Position numbers and translations under genes: made by a program
Shown: one piece after another, positions 18,546-26,470 of the stretch
Numbering within the stretch: position 1 is the stretch's first letter
How the letters are laid out: each line of letters opens with the position of its first letter
Notes under the pieces: model-generated
Seen by the model: the letters and a program-made list of their open reading frames with translations, nothing else
Told to the model about the DNA's origin: nothing
The model's database searches: none
NCBI RefSeq assembly: GCF_000286355.1
Contig: NZ_AJXN01000016.1
Coordinates: 1-51,725 of the forward strand
Length of the DNA stretch: 51,725 nt
Source of the DNA: Kocuria atrinae C3-8
GTDB taxonomy: Bacteria; Actinomycetota; Actinomycetes; Actinomycetales; Micrococcaceae
Direction of reading: 5' to 3'

Positions 18546-18979
18546 GACTTGTTCTCACGCGGCGGCGGGGGCGTGGTTCCCTGCCCCGTGAAGTAGGCGA
18601 CCACGCGCCCGTCGGCCTCCAGAACGACGTCGCAGATCTGGTTCCTGCCAAAGCTCACCCGGCGCGTAGCGGTCGCCGTCACGATCTGGCCGGCGTGGGC
18701 CGGGGCGACAAACGTGATTTCCGCGTTGCGGGTGACAATGCGCGTACCCGCGGTCGCGCAGCAGTAGGCGAGAGTTGTGTCGGCCAGGGTGAACAGGTAG
18801 CCGCCGTGGCTCATACCGTGGCTGTTGGCCATGTGATCGGCGATGGGCATGGTCATGACCACGCGTCCCTGGTCGATGTCCCCCAATTGGATGCCCAGGT
18901 GCAGTGGGGCGGGATCATTCCGCAAAATCTCGTGAAGCATTTCGCGGATTGCGGGCATGTCATTCGGGTCGGCGTTCAT
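18542..18979 (-). CDS. PaaI-like hotdog-fold thioesterase
   Basis: 145 residues, single hotdog domain. 'NSHGMSHGGYLFTLADTTLAY' holds the conserved H-G-G-x-x-x-x-x-x-D motif of PaaI-type acyl-CoA thioesterases, and 'NAEITFVAPAHAGQIVTATA' is the following strand pair. It hydrolyses acyl-CoA; in the phenylacetate pathway PaaI clears dead-end thioesters, but no paa genes are in the window. CGGAGG precedes the ATG. Its proline-rich tail 'TTPPPPRENKS' is unusual for the family. Confidence 0.87.
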   Translation of the reverse strand: MNADPNDMPAIREMLHEILRNDPAPLHLGIQLGDIDQGRVVMTMPIADHMANSHGMSHGGYLFTLADTTLAYCCATAGTRIVTRNAEITFVAPAHAGQIVTATATRRVSFGRNQICDVVLEADGRVVAYFTGQGTTPPPPRENKS

Positions 18980-19065
18980 GCGGGTCCTCCGAGGGGAGCA
19001 GAAATAGCAAAACTTTTTACTACCTTAGGTGCCCGCTGGTGATTTGAGGAGTGCCCGGCGCAAAA

Positions 19066-19101
19066 GAACGTGCCCCGCACCAGAAGGTGCGGGGCACGTT
19101 C
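19066..19101 (-). terminator. perfect 16-bp stem terminator
   Basis: GAACGTGCCCCGCACC (19066-19081), loop AGAA, GGTGCGGGGCACGTTC (19086-19101). On the minus strand it lies 26 bases past the stop of the small secreted protein gene and is followed by TTTTGCG, so it is a strong intrinsic terminator for that gene. Confidence 0.9.
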
Positions 19102-19126
19102 ACTAGGAAATCAGTGAAACGGAACC

Positions 19127-19426
19127 TCAGTGCTTGAAGCTGAAGATCTTGTGGAACAGACCCAGCTTGAAGTCGATGACGTCCTTGACGAAGTTGATCT
19201 TGTGACCGAACAGGCCGCCCAGGATGTCCTTGCCGCCGGTGTGACCACCGGTGTGGCCGCCGCCGGTGCTGCCGCCGTCCTTGCAAGGGTCATAAGTGGA
19301 GCAGGAGGTCACGGGGTGGCTGGGAGCCGGGTGGAAGAAGGTGGCCTGTGCCGGAGCGACAGAACCGAAGGTCAGGGCGCCGAAAGCTGCGATGGCGGTA
19401 CCGGTCTTGACGATATTCTTTTTTAC
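19127..19426 (-). CDS. small secreted protein with glycine-rich linker; start codon reads GTA
   Basis: 99 residues. A typical Sec signal peptide (KKNIVKTG, then 'TAIAAFGALTFGSVAPAQA' with an A-x-A cleavage site) is followed by a Cys-containing segment ('VTSCSTYDPCKDG'), a Gly/His/Thr linker and a basic, aromatic tail ending IFSFKH. GGAGG lies 6 bases before a GTA codon at the position where a start is expected; there is no ATG, GTG or TTG between it and the signal peptide, and the next in-frame ATG is at 19549. A base error (GTG or ATG in truth) is the likeliest cause. The two cysteines could form a disulphide. Function unknown; a strong terminator follows. Confidence 0.65.
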   Translation of the reverse strand, partial: VKKNIVKTGTAIAAFGALTFGSVAPAQATFFHPAPSHPVTSCSTYDPCKDGGSTGGGHTGGHTGGKDILGGLFGHKINFVKDVIDFKLGLFHKIFSFKH

Positions 19427-19706
19427 GGGTTTCCTCCAGATATTTGATGCGCCTGCCCCCGCAGGCGTCGAACTAAGAAGCCCATGTCGCGAGTGTCGGT
19501 TAGGTTCCCCCAAACCTTCTCCCTGACCTGGACGTAACCAACGTAACAACCGAGAATCACCCGTGGATGAATGTGATTACCCACACTTGCGACCGGCTTC
19601 TTGTGAGTTCATGGAGCCTACTGACTAGGAACAACGCGGAGAATGGTGGGGAGAGCTCCGCGGTGACCCTGGCGGGTTTGAAGGACGTAACAACGAGGGA
19701 GATGCA
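19427..19706. other. 280-bp divergent intergenic region with ACGTAAC repeats
   Basis: No gene is seen. ACGTAAC occurs at 19532, 19541 and 19685, the last inside the leader of mgtE. The region should hold the promoters of the secreted-protein gene and of mgtE. I looked for a magnesium-responsive leader (M-box) before mgtE and did not recognise one. Confidence 0.4.
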
Positions 19707-21066
19707 GTGGATCGCAAAGCCGAACCGGTGACCGGCCGGCAGCTTCAGGATGTTGAATCCGCAGTCTCGAAACGGGACTTCGACCGGGTGACGAGCTCGA
19801 TCGACGCCATGCCCTCGGGCCAGGTGGTCGAGCTCCTGGAACGACTGAGCGTGCGTGATCGGGCACTGGTGTATCGCATGCTTCCCAAGGACCGTGCGTC
19901 CGTGGTGTTCGAACGTTTGGATGCGCCGCTCCAAAAAGAACTGGTCGTGGGGTTGCAGGACGAGGACGTCGCCGCGATCTTCGCGGGGTTGACTCCAGAT
20001 GACCGTGCCCGCCTGGTTGATGAGCTCCCCGCCACCGTGGCTACCCGATTGCTGCGGGACCTCCCGGACGACGAGCGGGAGCTCACCTCCGTGGTGCTGG
20101 GCTACCCGGAGCGCTCCATTGGGCGTCGGATGAACCCCGAGTGCGTGACCACCCACCCGCACCTCACCGCCGGAGAGAGCTTGCAGCGCATCCGTCACGG
20201 ACTGCAGCGTGCGGAGACGATCTACACGATTCCCGTGACCGATGACTCCCGGAAGCTGGTGGGCGTTGTGGGGCTGCGCCAGGTGATGGGTGCCGATCCC
20301 GAAACTCCCGTGGCTGAGCTGATGAGCGAGGCGGATTCCGCGACCGCGACCGAACCTGCGGAGGAGGCGGCACGCCGCTGCGCGGGGTTGCGATTGTTGG
20401 CCATGCCCGTGGTGGATCACGAGGATCGGCTCGTGGGCATCCTGACCGTGGACGACGCCCTGGACATCCTCGAGAACGCCGAATCCGAGGATCAGGCGCG
20501 CATCAGCGGTTCCGAGCCCCTGCGTCGTCCGTATTTGTCCACTCCGGTGCGCACTCTCGTGCAAGCCCGCGTGGTCTGGCTGCTCGTGCTGGCGATCGGT
20601 GCGACCCTCACAGTCCAGGTGCTCGAGGTCTTTGAATCCACGCTCGAGCAAATGGTGGTGCTATCCGTGTTCATCCCGCTGCTCATCGGCACGGGCGGCA
20701 ATACGGGTAATCAGGCGGCCACATCCATCACGCGTGCACTCGCCCTGGGTGATGTTCGCCCGCGAGACGTGGCCAAGGTGGCTGCGGGAACTGCGCGTGG
20801 GCGTGAGCTTGGGCCTACTCCTGGGAGCTGCGGGCTTTGTCATCGCCGGAATCATCTACGGGGCCTCGATCGGCGCGGTCATCGGCCTGACCTTGGCTGC
20901 GATCTGTACCTTGGCTGCCACGGTGGGTGGCCTCATGCCCCTGATCGCCCGCGCCATCAAAGTGGACCCGGCGGTTTTCTCCAACCCTTTCATCACCACG
21001 TTCGTGGACGCGACCGGCCTGGTGGTCTACTTCTTCATTGCTCGCGCCATTCTGGGATTGGGCTAG
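19707..21066 (+). CDS. mgtE: MgtE-type magnesium transporter (apparent frameshift near 20786)
   Basis: About 453 residues, the usual MgtE length. The N-terminal superhelical domain has 'AIFAGLTPDDRARLVDELP'; two CBS domains follow, with 'YTIPVTDDSRKLVGVVGL' and 'RLLAMPVVDHEDRLVGILTVDDALDIL'; the membrane domain starts at 'RVVWLLVLAIGATLTVQVLE' and has 'LLIGTGGNTGNQAATSITRALALGD', the conserved channel segment, before the break. After it come 'ISLGLLLG'-like helices and 'FITTFVDATGLVVYF'. The shift at 20784-20788 is of the +1 type (one extra base or two missing). GTG start at 19707 with GAGG upstream. MgtE gates Mg2+ entry through its cytosolic domains. Confidence 0.9.
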
Positions 21067-21179
21067 AAATGTGTTCCATGCTTCCCTGGGTCTTTATTTT
21101 TAGACCCCATCGTGCTTATGGTCAGACCACAGGGATCGAGTCTCCATTCCCGGTCCCATGAGTGATCCGGAGGTTCATG

Positions 21180-22256
21180 ATGAAGGCAGCACGGTTTTAC
21201 GACCGAGGCGACATTCGTATTGAAGAGATTCCCGAGCCCACGGTGGCCCCGGGCGAGGTGGGAATCAAAGTGGCCTGGTGCGGCATCTGTGGCACTGACC
21301 TGCATGAGTACAAGGACGGGCCCGTTTTCTGCCCCACCCACGACACCCCGCACCCCATCTCGGGTGAGACTGCTCCGGTGACTCTCGGGCACGAGTTCTC
21401 CGGAGTGATCGATGAACTCGGTGAAGGCGTGGAAGATCTCGAGGTCGGTCAGCACGTGGTGGTCGAGCCTTACATCATTGGTGACGAGGTGGACACCGGT
21501 CCTGAATCCAAGGATTACCACCTGTCTCCGAACATGAACTTCATCGGTCTCGCCGGACGCGGCGGCGGCCTGGGGGAGCGCATTGCCGTCAAGCGCCGCT
21601 GGGTGCACCCGATTTCGGACTCCGTGAGCTTGGACGAGGCCGCCCTGATCGAGCCACTATCTGTGGGATATCACGCCGTCGAGCGCTCCGGGGCCAAAGC
21701 CGGGGACGTAGCAGTGGTGGGTGGTGCCGGCCCCATCGGTTTGCTGACCGCCGCCGTGCTCAAGGCCCTTGGTATCACCGTGGTGGTGTCGGAGCTCTCC
21801 TCCCTGCGTCGCGAGAAAGCTCTGGAGACCGGCGTGGCAGATTATGCGCTGGATCCACGGGAAGTGGACGTGGTGAAGGAAGTTCAGAAGATTACCGGCG
21901 GTAAAGGTGCGGATGTCGCGTTCGAGTGCACGTCGGTTCAGGTGGTGCTGGACACCTTGATGGATGCCCTGCGACCCACTGGCGTGCTGGTCGTCGTATC
22001 GATCTGGGCGGAACGGTCCAACTTCGATATCCATAAGCTGGTCATGAAGGAGATCGACCTGCGCGGCACCATTGCATATGTGAATTCCCACCCCGCCACC
22101 ATCGAGCTCGTGGAGTCCGGCAAGATTGATCTCAAGCCGTTCATCACCGGCAAGATCGGGTTGGAAGGTCTTGTGGATGAGGGGTTCGATACGCTCATCC
22201 ACCGCAACGAGACTGCGGTCAAGATTCTCGTCTCCCCCTCGGGTGAAGGACTGTAA
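21180..22256 (+). CDS. zinc-dependent 2,3-butanediol dehydrogenase-like alcohol dehydrogenase
   Basis: 358 residues. 'VAWCGICGTDLHEYKDGPVF' holds the catalytic-zinc Cys, 'PVTLGHEFSGVI' the His-Glu, and 'ALIEPLSVGYHAVERS' the second Glu. 'VAVVGGAGPIGLLTAAVLKA' binds NAD(H). The insert 'GPVFCPTHDTPHPISGETAP' is typical of (R,R)-butanediol dehydrogenases (BdhA type). Two ATGs follow CGGAGG; the second (21180) is at better spacing. It acts on acetoin/butanediol or similar diols. No acetoin synthesis genes are adjacent, so the physiological substrate is not fixed. Confidence 0.85.
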   Translation: MKAARFYDRGDIRIEEIPEPTVAPGEVGIKVAWCGICGTDLHEYKDGPVFCPTHDTPHPISGETAPVTLGHEFSGVIDELGEGVEDLEVGQHVVVEPYIIGDEVDTGPESKDYHLSPNMNFIGLAGRGGGLGERIAVKRRWVHPISDSVSLDEAALIEPLSVGYHAVERSGAKAGDVAVVGGAGPIGLLTAAVLKALGITVVVSELSSLRREKALETGVADYALDPREVDVVKEVQKITGGKGADVAFECTSVQVVLDTLMDALRPTGVLVVVSIWAERSNFDIHKLVMKEIDLRGTIAYVNSHPATIELVESGKIDLKPFITGKIGLEGLVDEGFDTLIHRNETAVKILVSPSGEGL

Positions 22257-22284
22257 GTAGTCCTCGGCAGGCTCTAGATGGTTG

Positions 22285-22330
22285 CGAAAATCCCGGCTTG
22301 GCTCGCGATCGAGTCAGGCCGGGATTTTCG
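22285..22330. terminator. terminator between convergent genes
   Basis: CGAAAATCCCGGC (22285-22297) pairs perfectly with GCCGGGATTTTCG (22318-22330), with A/T-rich ends on both strands. It lies between the dehydrogenase and the DHA2 pump gene. The pump's nominal stop (22314) falls in its loop, which argues that the true stop is earlier (22343). Confidence 0.88.
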
Positions 22331-23270
22331 ACGTCGCAGGGATCAGTCCACGGTCACTCGGACGGGCACCGGGGGTAGCTTCTTCACGAACGGAGCGCAC
22401 ATCCAGGAGGGCGACGTCCGTTGCGCGCTGGAGGCGCACCTGGCGGATGGTGAACAGCGCAAGGGCGACTGCGCCGACCGCCAGGGCGAGCACAGGAAGC
22501 AGCGAACCCTGGAACAAAGCGCTCATGGATCCCAGGCCGTAAACGATGCCTCCGAAGGCGAAGACCGAGAGCAGCACGGAGAAGGCGCCCAGGGGAATCT
22601 TGCGGGTCTCACCGGTCGTCTTGATGAGCACCAGACCCAGGAGCAGCACGAGCATCCCGACCGGAAGCATCAGGCCGAAGACCCAGCGCCAGTTCAGGGC
22701 ATTGACGATCATGCCGGAGATGGTCGGGCCAATGGCCGGAGCCACTGAGATCACCACGGAGTTGAGTCCCATGATGGTGCCGCGGTGGGCCGGGGGAACG
22801 TAGGTGAGGGTGGTGGTCATCAACAGCGGCAGGATGATGGCCGTGCCGCCGGCCTGCACAATCCGACCCAGAAGGACCACGGCGAAGCTTGGCGCGAACG
22901 CAGCCATGGCGGTACCGATCCCGAACAACAGCAGGGCCGCGGTGAACAGGCCCTTGGTGGTGAAACGCTGGAGCATCCATCCGGTCGTGGGGATCACCAC
23001 GGCCATGGTCAGCATGAATCCTGTGGTCAGCCACTGGGCCGTGGCCGCAGTAATGCTGAAGTCGGCCATCAGGTTGGGCAGGGCCACCGTCAGGACCGTT
23101 TCGTTCAGAATCATGATCAGAGCGGAGGTCACCAGCACGGAGATCACGGCAACGATGTGCTTGGTGGCGGGGCGCTCCGGTTCGAGCTCGAGAGCGGATC
23201 GGGCGGCCGTATCGGCTACCGCTTGGAATTGGCCGGTGGTCGGCTCATCCTGAATGTGGGCATGGGACAT
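22314..23270 (-). CDS. DHA2 (EmrB/QacA-like) drug transporter, C-terminal half missing
   Basis: 318 residues as read. Helices 1-8 of the 14-helix DHA2 family are present: 'ILNETVLTVALPNLMADFSI' (motif D1), 'AQWLTTGFMLTMAVVIPTTGW', and 'SVAPAIGPTISGMIVNALNWRWVF' (motif C). After helix 8 and 'LLDVRS' the family should continue for about six more helices, but the frame reaches a stop in about 25 residues. In the neighbouring frame the end reads V-K-K-L-P-P-V-P-V-R-V-T-V-D and stops at 22343, just before the terminator, which looks like a natural C-terminus. An internal deletion not divisible by three fits both facts. The remaining protein is unlikely to be a working pump. It is divergent from a TetR gene. 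Confidence 0.75.
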   Translation of the reverse strand: MSHAHIQDEPTTGQFQAVADTAARSALELEPERPATKHIVAVISVLVTSALIMILNETVLTVALPNLMADFSITAATAQWLTTGFMLTMAVVIPTTGWMLQRFTTKGLFTAALLLFGIGTAMAAFAPSFAVVLLGRIVQAGGTAIILPLLMTTTLTYVPPAHRGTIMGLNSVVISVAPAIGPTISGMIVNALNWRWVFGLMLPVGMLVLLLGLVLIKTTGETRKIPLGAFSVLLSVFAFGGIVYGLGSMSALFQGSLLPVLALAVGAVALALFTIRQVRLQRATDVALLDVRSVREEATPGARPSDRGLIPATSKIPA

Positions 23271-23317
23271 GCAAGTACCTGTTTCTCAGAGGGGATTACA
23301 CTCAATAATGGCACTGA

Positions 23318-23341
23318 ATGCCACTTTGGCATAAGTGACAT
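23318..23341. promoter_or_regulatory. operator-like palindrome between the pump and tetR genes
   Basis: ATGCCACTT - TGGCAT - AAGTGACAT, arms of nine with one mismatch, centred in the 121-bp divergent gap. Just upstream TGGCA at 23309 adds a further half-site. This is the layout expected for a TetR repressor acting on both promoters. Confidence 0.6.
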
Positions 23342-23391
23342 AAAGCCGTGGGGTTGGTCACAATGGGGTGCCGAGCGTCAGGGAGGGCGTC

Positions 23392-23996
23392 ATGGAGCAT
23401 GAACCGCAGGCGGGGCTGAGGGCTCGTCGAAAACTGGAAACGCAGCGCGAGATCCATCAAGCTGCACTGGAACTTTTCGAGGCGTACGGGGTGCGGGAGA
23501 CCACGGTCCACCAGATTGCCGAACGCGCCGGGGTTTCACCGCGCACGTTCTTCCGCTATTTCTCGACCAAGGAGCAAGCGGCACTGCCCGGTCAGCGGCG
23601 GATGCTGCGAGCCATCGATTCGCTTGAGATCACTGATCCAGATCCCGCGGCGGTACTCCGTGCGGTGGAAACCATGGCGGAAACGGTCATGGGTGCGGAC
23701 AATGATCCCGAACTCGATGAACACCGGCGCGTGGCCAAACTGCTGGCGCGGGACGCGGATCTGCAGTCTCTGGCAGCATCGCAAGAGTTGGTCCTCCCGG
23801 TGCGCTGCGTGCACGTCTGGCCGAGCAACTACCGGAGGCAGACCCGGCCACGCTGCTGCTGATCTCCGAAACAGCGGTGGCAGTGTGGCGGGTCAGTTGG
23901 ATCCGCTGGGGCGAGTTGGCCACGCGTGGCGAGACCGCCGACCCCGTTGCGGTCTACCGAGAATGCCGGGCCCGGTTACGCAGCGCCGTCGGATAG
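23392..23996 (+). CDS. TetR family regulator (apparent frameshift near 23799)
   Basis: 201 residues after adding one G at 23799-23800, giving L-V-L-P-G-A-L-R-A-R-L-A-E-Q at the junction. The HTH is 'HQAALELFEAYGVRETTVHQI' with 'AERAGVSPRTFFRYFSTKE', and the ligand domain resembles the MftR/mycofactocin-type C-terminal pattern 'LLISETAVAVWRVSWIRW'. GGGAGG precedes ATG 23392. Divergent from the truncated DHA2 pump gene, which it probably represses through the palindrome at 23318. Confidence 0.87.
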
Positions 23997-24101
23997 CCGC
24001 CGACGCCGCTCCGTCCCGCTAGCGAGGATCGGTCTCCTGGTGTCGGCCGCACCCGAATCTTCGTAGGATGCCGTCAACCGGGCAGCGAGGGAGAGAGGGA
24101 C

Positions 24102-25067
24102 ATGGCGACACCCCAGCAACCGTCTGTTGAACCTGCCGGTCTGTACACCGGCCTGACCATGCCGCAGTGGCGGGAAGTGATTCGTGGTTCGTTCTCGGCA
24201 TTGGAAATCACTGCTCCCAATGAGGGCCAATTCCGCGCGAACTTACGCGTGGTGGAACTCGACGACGTGCATTTGTTCGATATGTCCACCGACGCTCACC
24301 GGGTGGTGCGCACTGCACAGCTGGTCGAGCAGGACCAGGGGGAGTACTTCAAGCTCAGCCTGCAGTTGGAAGGGGTGTGCACTCTCCGCCAGGACGGGCG
24401 TGAGTGCCAGTTGGAGCCCGGTGACCTGGGACTGTACGTAGCGTACCGGCCCTACGAGCTGGATTTTCGTGGTCCGCAGCACTCTATGGTTATGACGTTT
24501 CCTCGCTCCGTGGTTCACATGACTCCGGCTCAGGTGGAGATGGTCACCGCGCGGCGGATCACCCAGGACCATGGGCTGGGCCGGGTGGCCGCCCCCATGT
24601 TCCGTGATCTCGCCGAGAACATGGATCTACTTCACGGGCCCCACGCCATGCGTTTGGTCAGGAGCGCGCTGGGCATGCTTGTGAGCGTGCTGTCCTCGGA
24701 CGTTCTGGAACTCAGCGAGGAGCAGCCGGGAGACCTGCTGGTCCAGCAGGCAGCGGCCTACATCGACGACCATCTGGGCGATTCTGAGTTGTCGCCGGGC
24801 ACCATTGCTAAGGCGCTGTACGTTTCGGTTCGCCAGCTGCACAGCAGATTTGCGGCCCAGGACCTCACCGTGTCCTCGACCGTTCGTCTGAAGCGGTTGG
24901 AAGCGATCCGTGAAGATCTCTCGGATCCCGCGCTCGCGGACGAGACGGTGCACAGCGTGAGTTCTCGCTACGGCTTACTGGACGCAGCACACGTAAGTAA
25001 GAGCTTCAAAGCGGAGTATGGGGAGACGCCGTCGGCATATCGAAGACGCATCCTGGCCGGGGCCTGA
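24102..25067 (+). CDS. AraC family regulator with AraC-binding-like sensor domain
   Basis: 321 residues. The N-terminal half ('MPQWREVIRGSFSALEI', 'GDLGLYVAYRPYELDF') matches the cupin-like sensor domain of AraC proteins linked to aromatic and amine catabolism; the C-terminal HTH pair is 'LSPGTIAKALYVSVRQLHSRF' and 'VSSRYGLLDAAHVSKSFKAEYGETPSAYRR'. GGGAGAGAGGGA precedes the ATG. It converges on the amine-oxidase operon and lies in the same block as the aldehyde dehydrogenase, so it likely activates both. The inducer is presumably the amine or aldehyde. Confidence 0.87.
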   Translation: MATPQQPSVEPAGLYTGLTMPQWREVIRGSFSALEITAPNEGQFRANLRVVELDDVHLFDMSTDAHRVVRTAQLVEQDQGEYFKLSLQLEGVCTLRQDGRECQLEPGDLGLYVAYRPYELDFRGPQHSMVMTFPRSVVHMTPAQVEMVTARRITQDHGLGRVAAPMFRDLAENMDLLHGPHAMRLVRSALGMLVSVLSSDVLELSEEQPGDLLVQQAAAYIDDHLGDSELSPGTIAKALYVSVRQLHSRFAAQDLTVSSTVRLKRLEAIREDLSDPALADETVHSVSSRYGLLDAAHVSKSFKAEYGETPSAYRRRILAGA

Positions 25068-25104
25068 GTATCCCGCCGGGCCCGGCCAGCATGCGTTATG
25101 ACGG

Positions 25105-26436
25105 TTAGACCTTCAGCTCCTTGATCACGTTTCGCGCCGTGCTCAGCCCGGTTTCAATGGCGCCATCCACCACGACACCGCGCCAGCCCCGCGCCCAGTC
25201 CGCTCCCGCGAAATGCAGGCGGCTGTCGGTGGTGCGGAAGTGGTGCCAGCCGTTGGTGAACTGTCCCGAACGCAGCGTTGCCCAAGCCTGACCGCTCCAC
25301 TTGTCCGCGACCCAGTCATGGCCGGTGGAGTCTACGACTTCCAGGTCAGGTCGCCATTGGTTGACGATCTCTTGCCCGTGTTTGGGGTCGTTGAGATTCA
25401 CCTGATCGTGGTGGGGGCCGAACCCTACGCAAATGGTGGTGTCGTCGTCGAGAAAGAATTCGCTGCGGAAAATCGCCATCTTGGCGGGGGTGGGGGCGTA
25501 ACCAAGGATGCTGTGGTGGCCCTTGATCTTGACCCAGATCTTGCAGCCGGTGGAGTTCCACTTCTTATCGATGATGTTGCGCATGCCGTCTGGAAGTGTC
25601 GGGGTGAACTCGATGGTGGGCAACGCTCCCACGGGGACCGTGACGATCACGCTGTCGCAGGAGATGCTCTCACCATTCTCCAGGGTGACCGTGGCTCCGG
25701 CTGCTCGGTGGTCAATGGACTTGACCGGGGTGTTGAGCCTGATCGGGCAGTTGAGGTCGGCCGCGATGTTCTCGTAGATGCCCCGCATGCCATTCGTGAG
25801 TTTGTACCGAAGAGTCTGTTCTTCCATGAGGCTCATTCGGTGATCGGACAGTGCCGCCCATTGTTTGGCCATGAGCGGCGATCCCTGTTCCGGGTCACCG
25901 ATGTAACCGGCGGCCCAAAAGGCGTTACAGAGGTCGATCTCTTCCTGGCTGAAGGACCCATCGCGGAGGCAGTCAAGAACGCTACCTTCGTCAGCGGCGA
26001 GGAATTGCTGCCGCAGTTCTGGGGAGCTTCCGCTGCGCTCATCGAGGACATGCAGTGGTTCGTAGGGGTACGGGAAGAAATCGCGAGAGTTCTCGAAGAT
26101 CTTCTGCATCGGGCGGTCGATCGCGGCCTCGAGGTCAGCTTCGGAACCGTGCTTGACCGAGTCGCCGGTGACCCAGTAGGCGTCATCACAGAACGGGCTG
26201 GGGTAGATGCTTTGGTCGTACCGGGTGATCTCGGACCACACGTGAGGCTGCATCCAATGCACCCAGGTGGCACCGAGCTCAAGTGGGCGCCCCATTCGTT
26301 CCTCGGTCCACGCTCGTCCGCCGATACGGTCGCGGGCTTCAACGATTTCCACGTCTACGCCAGCCATCTGCAGTTCTCGGGCCGCCACTAGGCCAGCGAA
26401 GCCGGCCCCGACAACTACGACGTGGGGATTGCTCAT
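25105..26436 (-). CDS. flavin monoamine oxidase (putrescine-oxidase-like)
   Basis: 443 residues. 'VVVVGAGFAGLVAARELQMAG' and 'EARDRIGGRAWTEE' bind the FAD ADP part; 'LELGATWVHWMQPHVW' is the following conserved segment. The C-terminus 'FAGADWARGWRGVVVDGAIETG' is the second flavin motif. Length and motifs fit the soluble bacterial amine oxidases such as putrescine and tyramine oxidases of Micrococcaceae, which turn a primary amine into aldehyde, ammonia and hydrogen peroxide. No signal peptide. GGAGG precedes the ATG. It follows the permease gene by 34 bases, so the two form an operon, and a matching aldehyde dehydrogenase lies across the divergent promoter. The exact amine is not fixed. Confidence 0.88.
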   Translation of the reverse strand: MSNPHVVVVGAGFAGLVAARELQMAGVDVEIVEARDRIGGRAWTEERMGRPLELGATWVHWMQPHVWSEITRYDQSIYPSPFCDDAYWVTGDSVKHGSEADLEAAIDRPMQKIFENSRDFFPYPYEPLHVLDERSGSSPELRQQFLAADEGSVLDCLRDGSFSQEEIDLCNAFWAAGYIGDPEQGSPLMAKQWAALSDHRMSLMEEQTLRYKLTNGMRGIYENIAADLNCPIRLNTPVKSIDHRAAGATVTLENGESISCDSVIVTVPVGALPTIEFTPTLPDGMRNIIDKKWNSTGCKIWVKIKGHHSILGYAPTPAKMAIFRSEFFLDDDTTICVGFGPHHDQVNLNDPKHGQEIVNQWRPDLEVVDSTGHDWVADKWSGQAWATLRSGQFTNGWHHFRTTDSRLHFAGADWARGWRGVVVDGAIETGLSTARNVIKELKV

Positions 26437-26470
26437 GGTGATTCCTCCAGTGAATGGGTTGTTGGACAGA

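Noticed and set aside
19532-19691. ACGTAAC repeats as a regulator-binding array
   Set aside because: Three heptamers at uneven distances (9 and 144 bp) are too short and irregular to support.
19427-19706. Magnesium riboswitch before mgtE
   Set aside because: I could not recognise the conserved M-box core, and the leader after the last ACGTAAC is short.
19557-20651. 364-codon open frame on the minus strand
   Set aside because: Opposite mgtE, His/Gln-rich shadow composition, no motif.
25213-26391. 392-codon open frame on the plus strand
   Set aside because: Antisense to the amine oxidase, whose flavin motifs are unambiguous.
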